Shown here piece by piece: positions 34,202 to 47,049 of a stretch of DNA of 64,000 nucleotides. Under the pieces are notes generated by a model. The model was not told the origin of the DNA. It saw nothing but the letters and a program-made list of their open reading frames with translations, and made no database searches. Origin of the DNA: Sphagnum compactum (lineage: Eukaryota; Bryophyta; Sphagnopsida; Sphagnales); the NCBI GenBank assembly GCA_965153455.1, contig OZ234496.1, positions 10,501,863-10,565,862 on the forward strand, in the 5' to 3' direction. The number at the start of each line of letters is the position of its first letter. Within the stretch, counting starts at the first letter, position 1. The position numbers and the translations under genes were made by a program.

Positions 34202-36896
34202 ACTACTATTAACCTTGAGGAAGAAGTTTGGTGAAGTTTCGTTTGTGGCAAACTCAACAGCGGAAACAAATCATAGGAAATCTCTAAAGACACTAGGCTG
34301 GTGTACTAGATGTTAATGTGTGAGTGACTGGTGTCTTCATGACTGCACTAGTTGAAGAGATTTCCCCATTTTGTGATGAAACCCAAATTCCAACAATCAT
34401 TAGGGTGATTAGGTTTAAGTCTAGTCAAAGAAAAACAAAAATGTATTCCTTTTTTCTTTTTTTTGTTTTATTTGAATTTTTTTCGGTGAAGAAGAAAAAG
34501 AGCTAGCATGCACCCATGAGAGCACCATGCAGGATGGATGGTATGTGGACAGTAAACACACTCTGTTGTATTCCCATTATCATAGCTAACCACCGTCACT
34601 AGCTATGTACCAACCACTCCCATATCTACCTACCTAGTAGGAGGCATGAAGTGCCTTGCCTACTTACTGACCTACATTGTCACCAACTACAATTCTCTAC
34701 CTACTTAAGGACCTATGATACTCAAGTACCCCAGTAGTTACCTAGGTGATGTAGGGGGAACTAGGAGGGTTTATAGGATAGGTTTAAAAAGTGTGTATGT
34801 GTGTGAGTGTTTGTTGCCTGGACCAAGGCTTGTGGTTAGGTCAGCCAGCCTCTATTGCTGGAACCAGACCTTGTTGCAGACACTTCAGATGGCAGCATGT
34901 CTGTTCAATTCTAAAGGTGCAGCATTTTAAATGTGTGATAACAGAGCATCCCTACATGAATGGGTTGCTCCCTCCTCCCCTCCCCCAAAAACATAATGAA
35001 AATTTAACCTTGCTACATTTTGACTTGAATTTCAAGATTTTGTTACAATGGTGATCCCATTTGTACCAGATAGTGAAAAAAAATTCATTTAAAAAAAATT
35101 GAACCTTTTTGTTTTTCAAAAAGAGGTAGCTTCTGTGTATATGCTTTGCTTTTTATGGAGAATGTCGAAACTCAAAACCCCTTGAAGGTTGTGCAAATGG
35201 ATTGTTATAATCCAAATAGTAATATGAATTTTTAAAAAGGACTTAGTGGGTCCGTGGCGCACTTTCAATGTTCTGCCAATGTTATGCAAGATCTTGATTT
35301 AGATCTAGTACGATGATGTTTATGTTCTTTGGTGTTCATGTTCAGCTGCCTCCATCATCTCGAGGCTACATGAAAATCCAATCAAATAAGGGATCTGATC
35401 CAAATCAAAGCTATTGCAACAAAATTTCCATCACCTCACAATTCCAAAAGGACTTTAAGTAGTACTATTGAAATGGGAGCATTTCTTTCTCAAACTTGAA
35501 GGGCCCATATATGAGCATTAATACATACAACTATGACATCATATAAGTGTGTGCTACATGAATGGGATGGACATGCTTATGATTTCATTTCATTTGGATT
35601 TGGTATGCATTGCACACGTTCTTTATTTCTTTAGATTTTGTAAAAAATGGATCAGACATTTTACACTTTGTTCATTGATTAAGATTTTTTTTCTTGTTTT
35701 TGTTGTATGGAAATTTAAGGGTTTCTAGTTTTAAGTCACGTTGATTGTTGATAATCCAAGGATGATGGTGATGAATGGGAGGGGGATGTAGTCAAGACAT
35801 TGCTTCTTTTCAATTGGCTTTATAATAAGTTTTTATTATAATTTGCTGGAACATCTCCCATACCCCCATTTGGGCACCTATTAGTGTTTATGACATCCAA
35901 CATAGAGTATCATTCATTTCATTTCCCCATCCCCACCCATAACATGAAAAATTGCACATTTTAAAGTGGGAGACCATTTGAAACCACATGGGCCAATTAT
36001 TGTGGCTAGCCAATCAAAAGTCACCATTTTCTTTATAAGGCCCTTTTGGAAATAATATTTTCATGTGCACATTTACGGCTTCAAATTCAATTTCACATTA
36101 CTTAAAGGTTGTATTTCATCCAAAATATTGTGTATTTATCATTGCCTCTATTGTCTCGGTCCTAATTTCAAAAGGAACCTTTGGTCTTGGTTTTAACCTT
36201 TTTTTTGCTTTAGATAAAACCTCCAATCTAATCTTGAGACTAGTTTTTTGGATTTTTCAAATCTTCAATTCTAGTAAAGAATTTAGACCCAATTTACTTT
36301 AAGACAAAGTATGGTTCCATCTCCATTACACATGACTAAAATGTCATTAGTTTGTTCAACTAGTGCACACATTCCAAGATAAAGATTATATAATATTAAT
36401 TGTGTACAAACCAATCAAATGAAATAATTTGTTTCGAATGTAGGGCCAAATGTATTTTTTTCAATAAAATTTTACTTATGTACCTAGAGAACCTAAACCA
36501 TTTAAAAATAGGACAACACCCCATTTAAGTTCTAATTCAATTTTGAAAATAAGTTGATTTTCCAATTAGGTTCCAATGGTGGTTCCAATAAAACTCGGAA
36601 CCTCTAGTCTAAAGACCCTAAAACTTGACCTTGTAACCTAGCCTAAACCTACACAAATTCAAGAACCTACCAACATTAGTCACAACCTTAACTTCAATGC
36701 AGAACTCACTCTTGAAATGGGAAATAACTTTTTTTTTTTAATATTCAAGACACCTTGAAACTTTTGATTAATTAAGAGTTCTAGGATCGTTTCCCTTTGA
36801 TTTTCAAAAACTTGCACTTCATTTGAAATGTGTTTACATTCTCTCACACTCCCTCCAAGTTTCAATTCCATTTTGGGAGTCAATTGTTCATATAAA
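34202..36896. other. Repeat-like intergenic
   Basis: Contains a cctacctac/taggtagg-rich patch at 34600-34760, similar in wording to 19150-19460. Otherwise AT-rich sequence with no gene that I can support. Confidence 0.4.
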
Positions 36897-36897
36897 G

Positions 36898-37090
36898 GCA
36901 TCTTCGGGTCAGGCGCTGATGAGCACATTGAACTATCTATGTGGCTGAGAGCCTTCACAGCCCAAGCACAACGACGCAATTATCAGGGGCGCGCTCTACC
37001 ATTGAGCTAATAGCCCATCGTGCAGGCCTCCCCGGTTGTGAGACCTGCAACAGTACCAAAGGCGAAGGAACACATGTCCCTAACTTTTCT
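36898..37090 (-). other. Nuclear insertion of chloroplast DNA (trnI-GAU region)
   Basis: Read on the minus strand this begins in what looks like the 16S-trnI spacer, then gives GGGCTATTAGCTCAATGGTA and the rest of the 37-nt 5' exon of plastid trnI-GAU (37016 down to 36980). It continues into the group II intron (ttgcgtcgttgtgc, tgggctgtgaaggctctcag, agttcaatgtgctcatcagc, gcctgaccc) to about 36898. GC content is far above the surroundings. The 3' tRNA exon is absent, so it cannot make a tRNA. The exact boundary on the 37090 side is uncertain. Confidence 0.88.
36980..37016 (-). pseudogene. trnI-GAU: trnI-GAU 5' exon fragment (plastid origin)
   Basis: Thirty-seven nucleotides form the acceptor 5' strand, the D arm and the anticodon arm up to the split anticodon loop. 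The G to A change in 'CTCAatGG' versus the usual CTCAGTGG is the only change I notice. It is followed directly by plastid intron sequence. Confidence 0.88.
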
Positions 37091-37119
37091 CGTTCAGGAG
37101 GAACCAAACTAGTGTTGGA

Positions 37120-40100
37120 CAATTCTTGATTTTTCAATGTAACCTTTAGTTCCAATTCTACATCCACCATAAAAAATAGTTCCAAGTCCAATTGGGATAT
37201 TTGATTTTTAAAAACCTTGGGTTGAATTCGGTTTCAATTTTTTACCAAATTATAAACAAGTTCTACTAGTTTTGGTTACATTATTTCAAAATGTCAAAAG
37301 GTTCATCCAATACAATTTTAGGTTTTCAATTGTTATATAGTTTTAGATTCAATTTCCGTTTTAGCTTGTCCTAGTTTCGATTAATGGTTATTTTAAGTAC
37401 ACCAATTATTAATTAAGTTGGAATAGTTTGTAGTTAGTTTATGTTTAGGTTGCAATTTGATAAACTTAATCAATTTTACTTTTTTCTACTTTACTTAGGA
37501 ATAGATGGATATCAAAAATTGCATTAGCTCAATGAGTTGTTGAAAAACATAAGGGACCAATTTTCTTTTATCATAATTTTGCAATCGATCACAAATTTGC
37601 CCATAAAAACATTGCTAAAAAAATGGACTATTTTATTATGAAAAAAATCGCAATCTATAAATTGTAGATTGGTTTATTGTTCAAAATAAATTAAGTTTGA
37701 TAGTTCCTCAAGGTTCAAAAAGTTGAACCAATATTTTATAGGCAAGAATGGAGCCAACAACCAACATTTGAAGGAAATAACATCACCTTGAAGACCAAAA
37801 ACCTTTTAAACAACAACAGTTACATCTACCAAAATTCATTATTCATCACATGTTTCTTAAAACCTATTACACAACACACCACCTTGAAAGAAAAAAAGGT
37901 CAATCATCTTGGATTAAAAGCCCTTTAATTGACATAGAAAAAACTTGTCACATGCACCTTCTCTATCTTGCTAATTCCTTAAAGACCATAAAATTTCACA
38001 TAATCCCTTTGAATAATCCCCAAAGACCACATAATATTACTATCATGTTTTCCCACACATGCACTTTGATCATGAGTTGCTATAGTCCTTCATCACACCC
38101 AAAACTTGAAGCCAACATATTTCAACTTTCCCAACTACATTAGTGTGACAAACTTTGCATGACTTTCAATATTTCATCATTTCCAAATGCTTACCTATAT
38201 AGGTTAGTGTAAAACCCAACAAAAATAATAACCAAAAAATGAAAACTTTCTTTCCAACAAACATGGAACATGGTTGCCATTTTTAGGAACTTCAAATTCC
38301 TCCCTAAACCCGTGAAGGTTGGGCATAAATTTAAATTCATGTTCTTTGGGCTAGGTTTGGGATGAAGTTGCAAAAGGGGTTCAATTTAAAACTCCCCAAC
38401 AAAAATTTTGTAATTTTTCTTGGAAAATCATAACTCATTCATATGGAGTTAAAATTGGGTGACAACTATGTTGTTGGATTCTTGGAAAAGGGGGTTACTT
38501 GGATGAGAAAATTCAAGTTATTTGGAGACAAATATTTGTGGGGGATTTCTATGGGGCATGAAAGGTGGTGTGTGGGGTCAAATTTGGTCGATATTTCAAT
38601 AACATGGTGCTTGTGCCGATAATCATCAATTATTATAACCCACATGTGGTGGAGTCCCCCACCATTAACAAATAGGGAGAGTTGTGTGTCAACTTTTGAA
38701 TTTATGTCATAAATTCTAAACATGAATTACAAAGGTGGGAAGTTGTGTTGTATAAAAAGTTCAATCCCACTTTATGTTGTTGGATTATGGGCATGTTTAT
38801 TGTCATTATGTTGGTTCGGTGATATTTATTTCAAAAGGTAGGGGGGGTTGTTGAGTTGTGTGCCATTGGCTTACAACTTAAAAAGCAAGCACATGCTTAT
38901 AGGTTGATCTATGGAAACTTGTGCATATTTTATAATGGGAAACCCAAGGTGAAAGGCAATGAGTTGTCCCATATGTGCTAACTGTCACAACGAGCCTTGG
39001 AATTACAATTAATGTGGTTAATGGTTGGGCATGGGATAAGGCTACCCACCAATTCTAATTGTTAATTTACCCCTACATAATGATTATGGTTTAAGAGAGT
39101 TAGGTTAAAAAAAGGTTGGTGTTATTGTGGGTTACATTCAAAAATGATGACCAAACCAACTCCATTGTTTGGTTGTGATAGTGAGATTGGGTTGATGACT
39201 AGTAAACCACAATTGTTGTGTTCACACTAAGCCCCAAGTTTGTTTGGCTCAATGAAATGTTTTTGGTGGGTGTAGGTGCCTTGAATTAAAATTAAGTAAA
39301 GCTAACACATTTAACATCCATTAGGAATTAGGGTTTTGGAACTTAAGGTTTAATGATAAAGTCACCATGGAATTGTCATGCAATTTGAAAACAAAGAAAC
39401 ACACTTCAAGTGCAAATGGTACTAGTGGGTTTACAAGGTAGGGGGTTCAATTCATCATCCACCAACAACATCATCATCATTGTTATCAAAATGAAATTCT
39501 TTAAATAGATTCAAATTTGGATTCTACTATTATATAGTTACAAATTGTTCCACCATTGTGGTGGGACATGGATGAATTTTATGGAGCCACCAAAAGGCCT
39601 CATTGGTATTGGGTGGCAATTGGCTTGATCCAAGAATTTGACATCTACAATGATATATATTATAACAAATGTGTAATTCACTATTGTTTACACCTTTCAT
39701 AGCATGGAAGGGATCATTCGAACATTTGGAAAGGTCATCAATGCATGATTACCATAGTTTAGGCATGATTATGAAGTTCAAATTGAAGAGTGGTGAATAA
39801 ACTCATCATTTAATTATGTTTCCATCACTAAAGATATGGTGACCCCAAATGCCACCACAATTTTATGTACAATCATGACAATGTTTTATAATAATTTGAC
39901 TAGTGGAAGCAAGAATGTTAGTGATGCAACCACCAAAAGTGGTTGTGTCAACCTTCCATTAATGGGTAGGTCTTGTGCCAACATTCAACCTTTTTTTGGA
40001 ATTCTTTCAAAAGTTACAAAGGAATTACCGGCCAAGAGTCTAAATAGAAAAGGTACAAAGTTTATAAAAGTTTCAACATAAACTGCATGAGAACTTGCAA

Positions 40101-41720
40101 GAGGCATATGCATGAATGAGAAGGTTAATCATTATGACATAAGAGGTCATTGAAACAAAACCAGTCCAATTTTGGTATGGGATTTTGAATGATGAACTTA
40201 AATGATGCATGTGAAATGTTATGTTACTTTAGCTGCACAACCCACATTGGTGAGTGTGTTTCAATTGTCGAAACACATTGAGCTAAACATGGTGGAAGAG
40301 CATTGGTGATTCTCGAATTCAATAAGGACATCTCAAAATATTTCTCCACACCATCAATTCAACATCATATGGCTAATTAAATAAGGTCGTGCCACACAAA
40401 AAAAAGGGAATTAAACAAAAATAAGGTGATGCATCTTCGTTAACGTGTAGAAATCTCTAGATTAGTTAGTTCCATAGGCCTCCTAGTAAGTAATAGTTAC
40501 TAGTGATAGACTCACCATCCTTGACCCAAGGAGTGAAGTTAGTGGGATTAACTAGCCAAGACATGACATATCTTTGAGTTTGAATGCAGAAAGAATCAGG
40601 AACTATTGCAAGTTTCTAGAATGTCTGATTCTTCACGGTTTTCCTATCTTAATCATTAGACTTCTAATTTTATGTTGATGTGGTGTTGTGTTATCTTCAA
40701 GTTCTTGATCTGAAAACTCTTGAATGGTCAAAGGTGGACAAAGTTCCCCAATCCCCTCTCTCACTACAACAAAAACAATCTCCATATCGGTTCCCTCCAT
40801 GTGCAGGGCATAGCCTAGTATGTGGTCTACATGGTCATTTGTGGTCTAAGCGTTGAAAGTTATGATCATACATTAAGGACCATATGTGACTTCAAACTGG
40901 CTTAAGGTAGGTAGTTAGTAGAGCCTTTTGATACATCACTGGAAAAGCCCACCACTTCAAACACCAGAGTTGTAAATTCAGTACTATAACAACACGTTTG
41001 AGGGTAGGATTGCAATTACTCTTCGGTATGTGAACATTTTTTGCTAATAAAACAGTCTTCTGCACACATAACAAATATTTATCAATTAATTAATTCATTT
41101 GATGATTCCATGTCAAAATTTATAATATTTCAATATTTTACATTTTTCATAAAACATTATTTGAAAAAAATTGAAACAATTATACAAATAATATGATCAA
41201 TGTCAAAAAAGGTTTTTTTGGGGCAAAACTTTGTCACTTAATGACAAAAAAAGGGCATGTAAAGGACCCAAAATTCACCAATATTTTATTGTGAGGAGCT
41301 TTACATTCACTAACCCCAAGAGCAACAATCTTCAATTATCAACATTAGGGGTGATTACCCTTGGCCATTAAATGTTAAACTCCACATTTATTGTCACCCT
41401 CAATCCCATTCAAACGCTCATTGTAGGACTTGTAGCCAACTTGAGATAACAATATGTACATGCATTCCAAAGTAACAAATCTAATCATTTCCACATAGAG
41501 CAATCCATAACTGAAAGCAGTTCATGCAAGGGGTTCTTTGATGGTGGAGTTCACATGGATGAGGTTTGAGGAGTTTTAGTGCATCCATCCACAAAATTGT
41601 CAAGCACTTCTTACTCATGTTATTTCATCCACTTAAAGCACTTGGAAAAATTTCCTACTTTTGGAGGGCACCTTACATCTATGCATATCCTTCCTAGAAA
41701 AGATGAGAGATATTATGTCT
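37120..41720. other. AT-rich repeat-like stretch, no supported gene
   Basis: No recognisable domains were found. One possible tRNA-like head at about 39403-39460 has tggtactagtgg (A-box-like) and gggttcaattc (B-box-like) about 30 bases apart. Open frames of 60-97 codons (for example 37850-38143, 38466-38723) have no visible family features. Confidence 0.35.
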
Positions 41721-41815
41721 ACTCCTCAAGAGTGAGAGCAAATCTTCACACCTAATCCTTTAGAGTGGGAGCGAATGTTCACACTAAAGATTCATTCCCA
41801 CTCTTAAGGATTAGG
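41721..41815. repeat. Hairpin with an additional direct copy
   Basis: Left arm 41751-41777 (cctaatcctttagagtggga and seven more) pairs with 41789-41815 at 23 of 27 positions, with an 11-nt loop. A third, direct copy of the arm (tcctcaagagtgagagcaaa) lies immediately upstream at 41723-41750. The structure resembles a miniature foldback element. Confidence 0.7.
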
Positions 41816-43284
41816 CATAAATACCCTCCCTTCCCCATCCATCATAAGCATGGGTTTTTTTTTCATCTCCTTTTTTCTATTTTGAAAGTTTGGCAAATTC
41901 ACACCAAAAAGAATTCCCAAATTCTTTTGTCGCCACAACACAAAAAAATTCTTTAAAAAAATGTGGATTCTTGTAATCTATGTATATTTAGATTCATGGT
42001 AACCTTTGTCTTGTGCTTTACAATGGGTAAAACCTTTGGGTGGGGGATATTCCCAAAATGTGGGTAGACTCAGCTATCGCCTCATGCTTGGCCTCTTATT
42101 TTTGGAATGCCCTCACCTTGGGCCGTCTTACTTGGGTGTAGGGTTTTAGGGTTTATTTACAATAGAAAAACATGACAATCCCCAATCCATGCTTCTTCCC
42201 CAAAACCTGAAGAAACGCCATATAATCAAGATGTTCGCTCTTTGTTTCTCCATTATGTCCCCTCTAGTGTTCTTCTCCTCACTTAGTCTCCTCCTTAAAA
42301 CCACTTCTTCCAAGCATGCCAAGCAATCCTCCAACCAAGATTAAACACCAATTTGCATTAGAAATGAAGTTCAACTTAAAAACAACAATCCCCAATCATA
42401 TAATGATTTGAATAATATATTTTTTTCGATTACAATGGTAATTACAAGTTCACGTTAATGACTGTGTAATTGCTGATATCATGACTTGATGGTTTTTACA
42501 CAAATATCAAAATATCAAAAATATATTTTTAATGTATTTTTAATCATCCAAAAAAGGTAATATAACAAAATTCCATTGATTCTTGCAACTTTTAGTGAAT
42601 AACACCGACTTATGGTTGTGTGTTGCTCATGTGGCATGCCACATGACAATGAAGTTGACTAGTAGTTGTAAAACCTCATGACTTGTGACATTAACTTCAA
42701 TGAATTTTCCTTCATTAATTTGTCAAAGGGTTCATTGATAATGTGATTAATGATAATACAATATCTCCTTTTTGGAATACATGCCATGTGGCAAGAGTTC
42801 ATGAGGTGTGTTCATTAGATTTTTATGCCAAGTATTTTTTTAGATTTGTTCTTACCCCAATGTTTCAATTTAAAGTGTACCCATCCATTTGATGGGTTCT
42901 ATTGGGATGCACCCATCTGTTTGGAGGGTTGTATAGGTAATTTGAAAGGGAAAAATTAGACAAGAAAGATGTGTGAGATGGGTGGGAGAGGAGGGGGGGG
43001 TCTTTGGCACAAATCATATCTATGTCTTAAGAAATGTTGAAGTTTTTTTGAAATTATTTTATTTTTGGTAACATAAAATTGTGTTCTGAAGGAAAAGTGA
43101 AGCATTTAATTATTGGATCATTCTCCAAATGGGAATCTTTGACACTACCATCAATTAATTTATTTAGCAAACTTGTGTTGAATCTATCCCTCATAATGCA
43201 TGTAATAGTAACCAATAATTTACCTTAGTAAATGACCCCCCATCAAAACTTGCATCAACATGATGTGCAATTGATTATGTCAAT
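41816..43284. other. No gene seen
   Basis: AT-rich with no recognisable coding or transposon signature. A run of 8-9 G lies near 42993. Confidence 0.4.
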
Positions 43285-43649
43285 TTAAAAATAACTAAGG
43301 GTGGTTCCAGTTTTTAAAAAATAAATTCTAGATCGAAACACTATTGGTTTTTGGTTTTTTTCAAATTTATGTGTCAAAGAAGTAGGTACCAATGCAAAAT
43401 TTATTGAGGGAAAAATGGAATAAGATAACCAATAATTTCGTGATGTAATAATGGAAGTATCATTAACAAAAATGTGATGTAGGCTTGTTTTTTCTGTGAC
43501 TAGCACTTTGATGAAAGCACCAAAAAACTAAAACAAGATAGGAATAAATTTTTTTTAGATAAATATTTCTTTCAAGCTTTCCATTTCAATGTTGTTGCGT
43601 TATATAAGAAAACCAAGAAAATTGTAGAATAGAGTTTCATAGTGCTTAC

Positions 43650-45568
43650 ATCTTTGAACTTCTGAATTGATTTGCTGAAAATGTCCCTATATGCCTGAGT
43701 AAGTCCAGTATCAAAATCATCTTCCAGTTTAATTGACAAGTTGTTACTTGGCACCTCTTTATCTATTGTACTTGTCCACTTGCCTTCATATAGAGGTTGC
43801 ATCAACCACCATGAATAGTAAGTTTGACTAACAAGGAAGAAGATAGATGTTAAATGTTAAATGTGGTGTTTACCATTAGACAATATCAGAAAACAAACCT
43901 CAACCTCCATAGAAACATTTACAACTTGTTGACCCAATACATGCAAATAAAACAGATACATAATATCTACCTACCAGCTCAGGAAGCCTTCTAAACCAAA
44001 CTATAGCAACAATTATACTCCAAACTTATAATCAATCATGACAAATAACATGCTAAGGGAAGACACAATAGTTTGACAACCACATCACCCAAAAAGAAAG
44101 TTACGAAAGCATAGTAGGAATTGCATAGAGAAGAACAATGATGAGAAGACCCACCCTATCAACACCTACTTGCCCAGCACTTTGTCGGACTCGAAACTCT
44201 AATGCAACCAACTCACTTATCAACATTTAGAAATTTTTACTGTAATTGTAATTGTTTCATCTTGAACTAATTTTGATGCCTTCTCATCAAAAACTTTATA
44301 TCCTAATTCATAAATTCCATTACGGCTTCATTGAACTAGTGCCATGATGTACACAAGAAAAGTAGGACATGAATCTGACACTTGCTATTAGTACCATCAG
44401 TTGGGGTTATGGTTGATTGGAACTAACATGAAAAATCTTCAAAGCGGGTTACAAATTGCACAAAGATCTTCAAAATAATACTTTGAAGGTCAGTCAACAA
44501 TGGGTGTAGTCATAACCATATGAGAGCTACACATAAAGTGTCAAACCATCGCCTTCATTGCAAATAATAGTAATAAGCTACAATCACTACCCTCTATATT
44601 CGTTGGGCTACCAATAGTGGGTGTAGATAAGTATACAATCAAACAAGTTTTTTAGGGTGGGCTTCATTTTGTTCTAGTATGTCCCTTGTAACCTAGGTGC
44701 CCAAAGAGGAAGTCTCCATTTTGGTTCATTGCAGTTGCAGCCAAATAAAACAAAAACACAAGTTACAGATAGGATGCCTTACTTTTGTATTGTTTTCTGC
44801 AAATGAATTCCCATCATCACTCCATGTCTTAAGAGCAAAAAAAGGGAAAGTTAACATTTTTGTTTAATCAACCCAAGTTTGTTACTCTTTGCACACCTAA
44901 ACAATTTCCATACAAAAGTGTAAAAACAACTTAACCCTAAAAATACTACATTCAAATTGAAGTAAGTTGTGGGTAATATAGGACACTTCCACCCTTTGGA
45001 TACATGCATTAACAAGGAAACCTTTATTAGAACATGTCTAGCATTGTCACAATAGGAAGACATTTTAAGATTGGAAAGCCCAAAATGTGTTGAGAATTAA
45101 ATAGTCTTCAAAAGATGCATGTCACAAAGAAGCACACAAAAAAAAACCAACTTATTCCCCTTTTAAATTTTGTAGTAAGTTCTTCCTGTTCCAATCACCT
45201 TCTTATAAACATCAAGTAGAGGTCATCTACTATGTTTTATATTTTCAAAGGCCCTAACCTTGTTATTATTGTTTTAACATCAAATCCATCCTTCAGCACT
45301 CTACAACACTCTAATTTACTATTTTTCCATGACTAGCAGTAAAGGATCAACTGGGAAATTTGTATTATTTAATGAAAGAAAATACATGGAAACAACCACC
45401 TAACGGGTGCAAAGCTTGTCCATTTCTCTTTCCTAAGTTCATAGAGAACATACAAGAAAAACTAAATGCATTTTGTGAGAACCACAAACCTGAGTAGGCT
45501 TGAGAGAGATTTTTCTGAATCTTTTACACCTTTGGCAGCTAAGTGAACACTAGTGCTACTCCTTAAAG
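43650..45568 (-). CDS. Candidate split gene of unknown function (three exons seen)
   Basis: I do not recognise the product. Three minus-strand exons join in phase: 45568-45490, 44827-44783 and 43827-43650. The first has acceptor tttttctttttcacag and donor GTTTGT, and is open in only one frame (LRSSTSVHLAAKGVKDSEKS). The second has donor GTAAGG and, in the joined phase, reads HGVMMGIHLQKTIQ. The third has acceptor tctatcttcttccttgttag, donor GTAAGC, and a 59-codon open frame beginning QTYYSWWLMQPLYEGKWTST and continuing through KLEDDFDTGLTQAYRDIFSK. A possible continuation starts at 43527 (acceptor cctatcttgttttag, FFGAFIKVLVTEK) and stays open to about 43285. Strong splice sites and consistent phase (2/1, then 2/1) support a gene or recent gene fragment. 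No start or upstream exon was found. It could be a captured gene piece inside a transposon. Confidence 0.4.
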
Positions 45569-45675
45569 CTGTGAAAAAGAAAAACATTACTAAATTCCTT
45601 CCTAGTGCCTACACAACCCTCCCCAAACCCTAAGTCCTATTAGTATCTTGGACGGAAAAACATTATGTGACATGC

Positions 45676-45815
45676 CCATCATGATGTGAAGGTGCCACAA
45701 GTTGTAGCATCTTCCTCTATGGCAACCCATTGTGACATGAAAATGCCATGGGCCTTGGCTCTACAACACACCCATTACGACATGAAGGTACCACAGGCCT
45801 TGGGGTGACATAACG
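45676..45815 (-). repeat. Tandem repeat, 45-50 bp unit, three copies
   Basis: Landmarks cccatcatgatgtgaaggtg (45676), cccattgtgacatgaaaatg (about 45727) and cccattacgacatgaaggta (about 45772) mark three units. Each is followed by ccac/ccat and a gg.ctt word. It lies just upstream (minus sense) of the first candidate exon at 45568. Confidence 0.65.
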
Positions 45816-46414
45816 TGGGCTTTGTTTTGCACCCATCCACCTTTTATTTTAAATTACCTTAACTTTTGATAAATGCAGATAGTTGTTGTATGGTCATGCC
45901 TTAACAATATGACATGCCATATAGATATGTCACACCATATGGACAAGGCATGCCATAAGGTTTTTGTGTAGTACATGGCATGCCATATTTTGTAGTTAAA
46001 TATGATTGGGGGTTTATGGTTCAATTATTCTGAGGTTCCTACTAAATCATATCAACATTGATATTTTGAAAAATTCATGAATGTTGAAACAAAATTTATA
46101 CTTTGAACTATATCAATATCAATTTTACAATTTTATTTGAATTTGTTGAATTGTTATTTGAAATGAAAATTCTAAAATAGGATGGATAATCCTTGGTTCC
46201 TAAATTCATAGAATAATTTGTATGTAATTCAGGATTTAACTAACATATGACAATGCATATTACTGTTTACAGAGTATGGTCATGATATATTCTTGTTCAA
46301 ATAAGTGTGATTGTGCAAGTGTGAATGTTTAGAGAGAGAGCATACTTCTTCCCAAACATATTGCAAAGGTGTGTCCATTTGCATTGGGCTTGATTTTAAC
46401 ATAGAAATACGGTT

Positions 46415-47045
46415 CGTACTAAACGTGGTGCTACCAAGGTTGAGCAAGAGGCTTGTATTGTGCAACTCTTGACCACTTTGCATTCATTACTAGGAGTTGC
46501 AAAGGCTTCTATTACCACTTGTGTGGACTCTATGGTCAATATTTCAATTTTTGAAGATGTTGCAAAGTTGTGTGGAAGTGTCAAGTCTAGGCTTTTTATT
46601 TGTCAAAGTTGCAAAGTTCAATATTAGATTGTGAGAGAATTCTTATGGAAGACTTGTGGCCAACCTTAGTTAAAGAGACTAAGAGATACCAAAGAAAATT
46701 GAACAAAGTAGCTTTGGCCACTATTAATTGGCAAGAAGAAAATTTAGCTCTCCAGTCTCAATTGAGTCATCTTTGAAATGAATTAGCTCAAGCAATGTGC
46801 TAACTCTACCGAAGATAACGTAAATGGGCCACAATGTCTAGACACACTTGGCCATTCTAATTTCAATGGACGTAAGGAGGAAGTTTGTGGGGGGGGCGGG
46901 GAGGGGGGGAAATAAGAATGTTCCAATTATTGTCTTGAGCTCAATGAGAGTGAAAAACAATTTCTTCCATTGTCACTTTTAGAACATGAGTCTTGGAATG
47001 ACTTCATTTTGCCAAGTGAGGATTTCCAACATTTATTATAAGATG
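46415..47045 (+). pseudogene. Unidentified coding relic, partly coiled-coil
   Basis: With no start codon and a few frame changes, the + strand reads as protein-like blocks. These are TKVEQEACIVQLLTTLHSLL and GVAKASITTCVDSMVNISIF (about 46425-46545), then EDLWPTLVKETKRYQRKLNK and EENLALQSQLSHL (about 46650-46775). After a G-run come CLELNESEKQFLPLSLLEHE and SWNDFILPSEDFQHLL (about 46935-47040). The middle block has heptad-like spacing. I cannot name a family; a retroelement structural protein is one possibility. Stops and the poly-G interruption make it non-functional as it stands. Confidence 0.4.
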
Positions 47046-47049
47046 GTGA

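Noticed and set aside
36980-37016. Functional tRNA-Ile gene
   Set aside because: Only the 5' exon is present; the 3' exon and T arm are missing.
36941-37191. Small frames over the plastid insertion
   Set aside because: They read through tRNA and intron sequence of plastid origin and are not protein-coding there.
44851-45063. 70-codon minus frame near the candidate split gene
   Set aside because: It does not join in phase with the neighbouring exons and lacks good splice sites.
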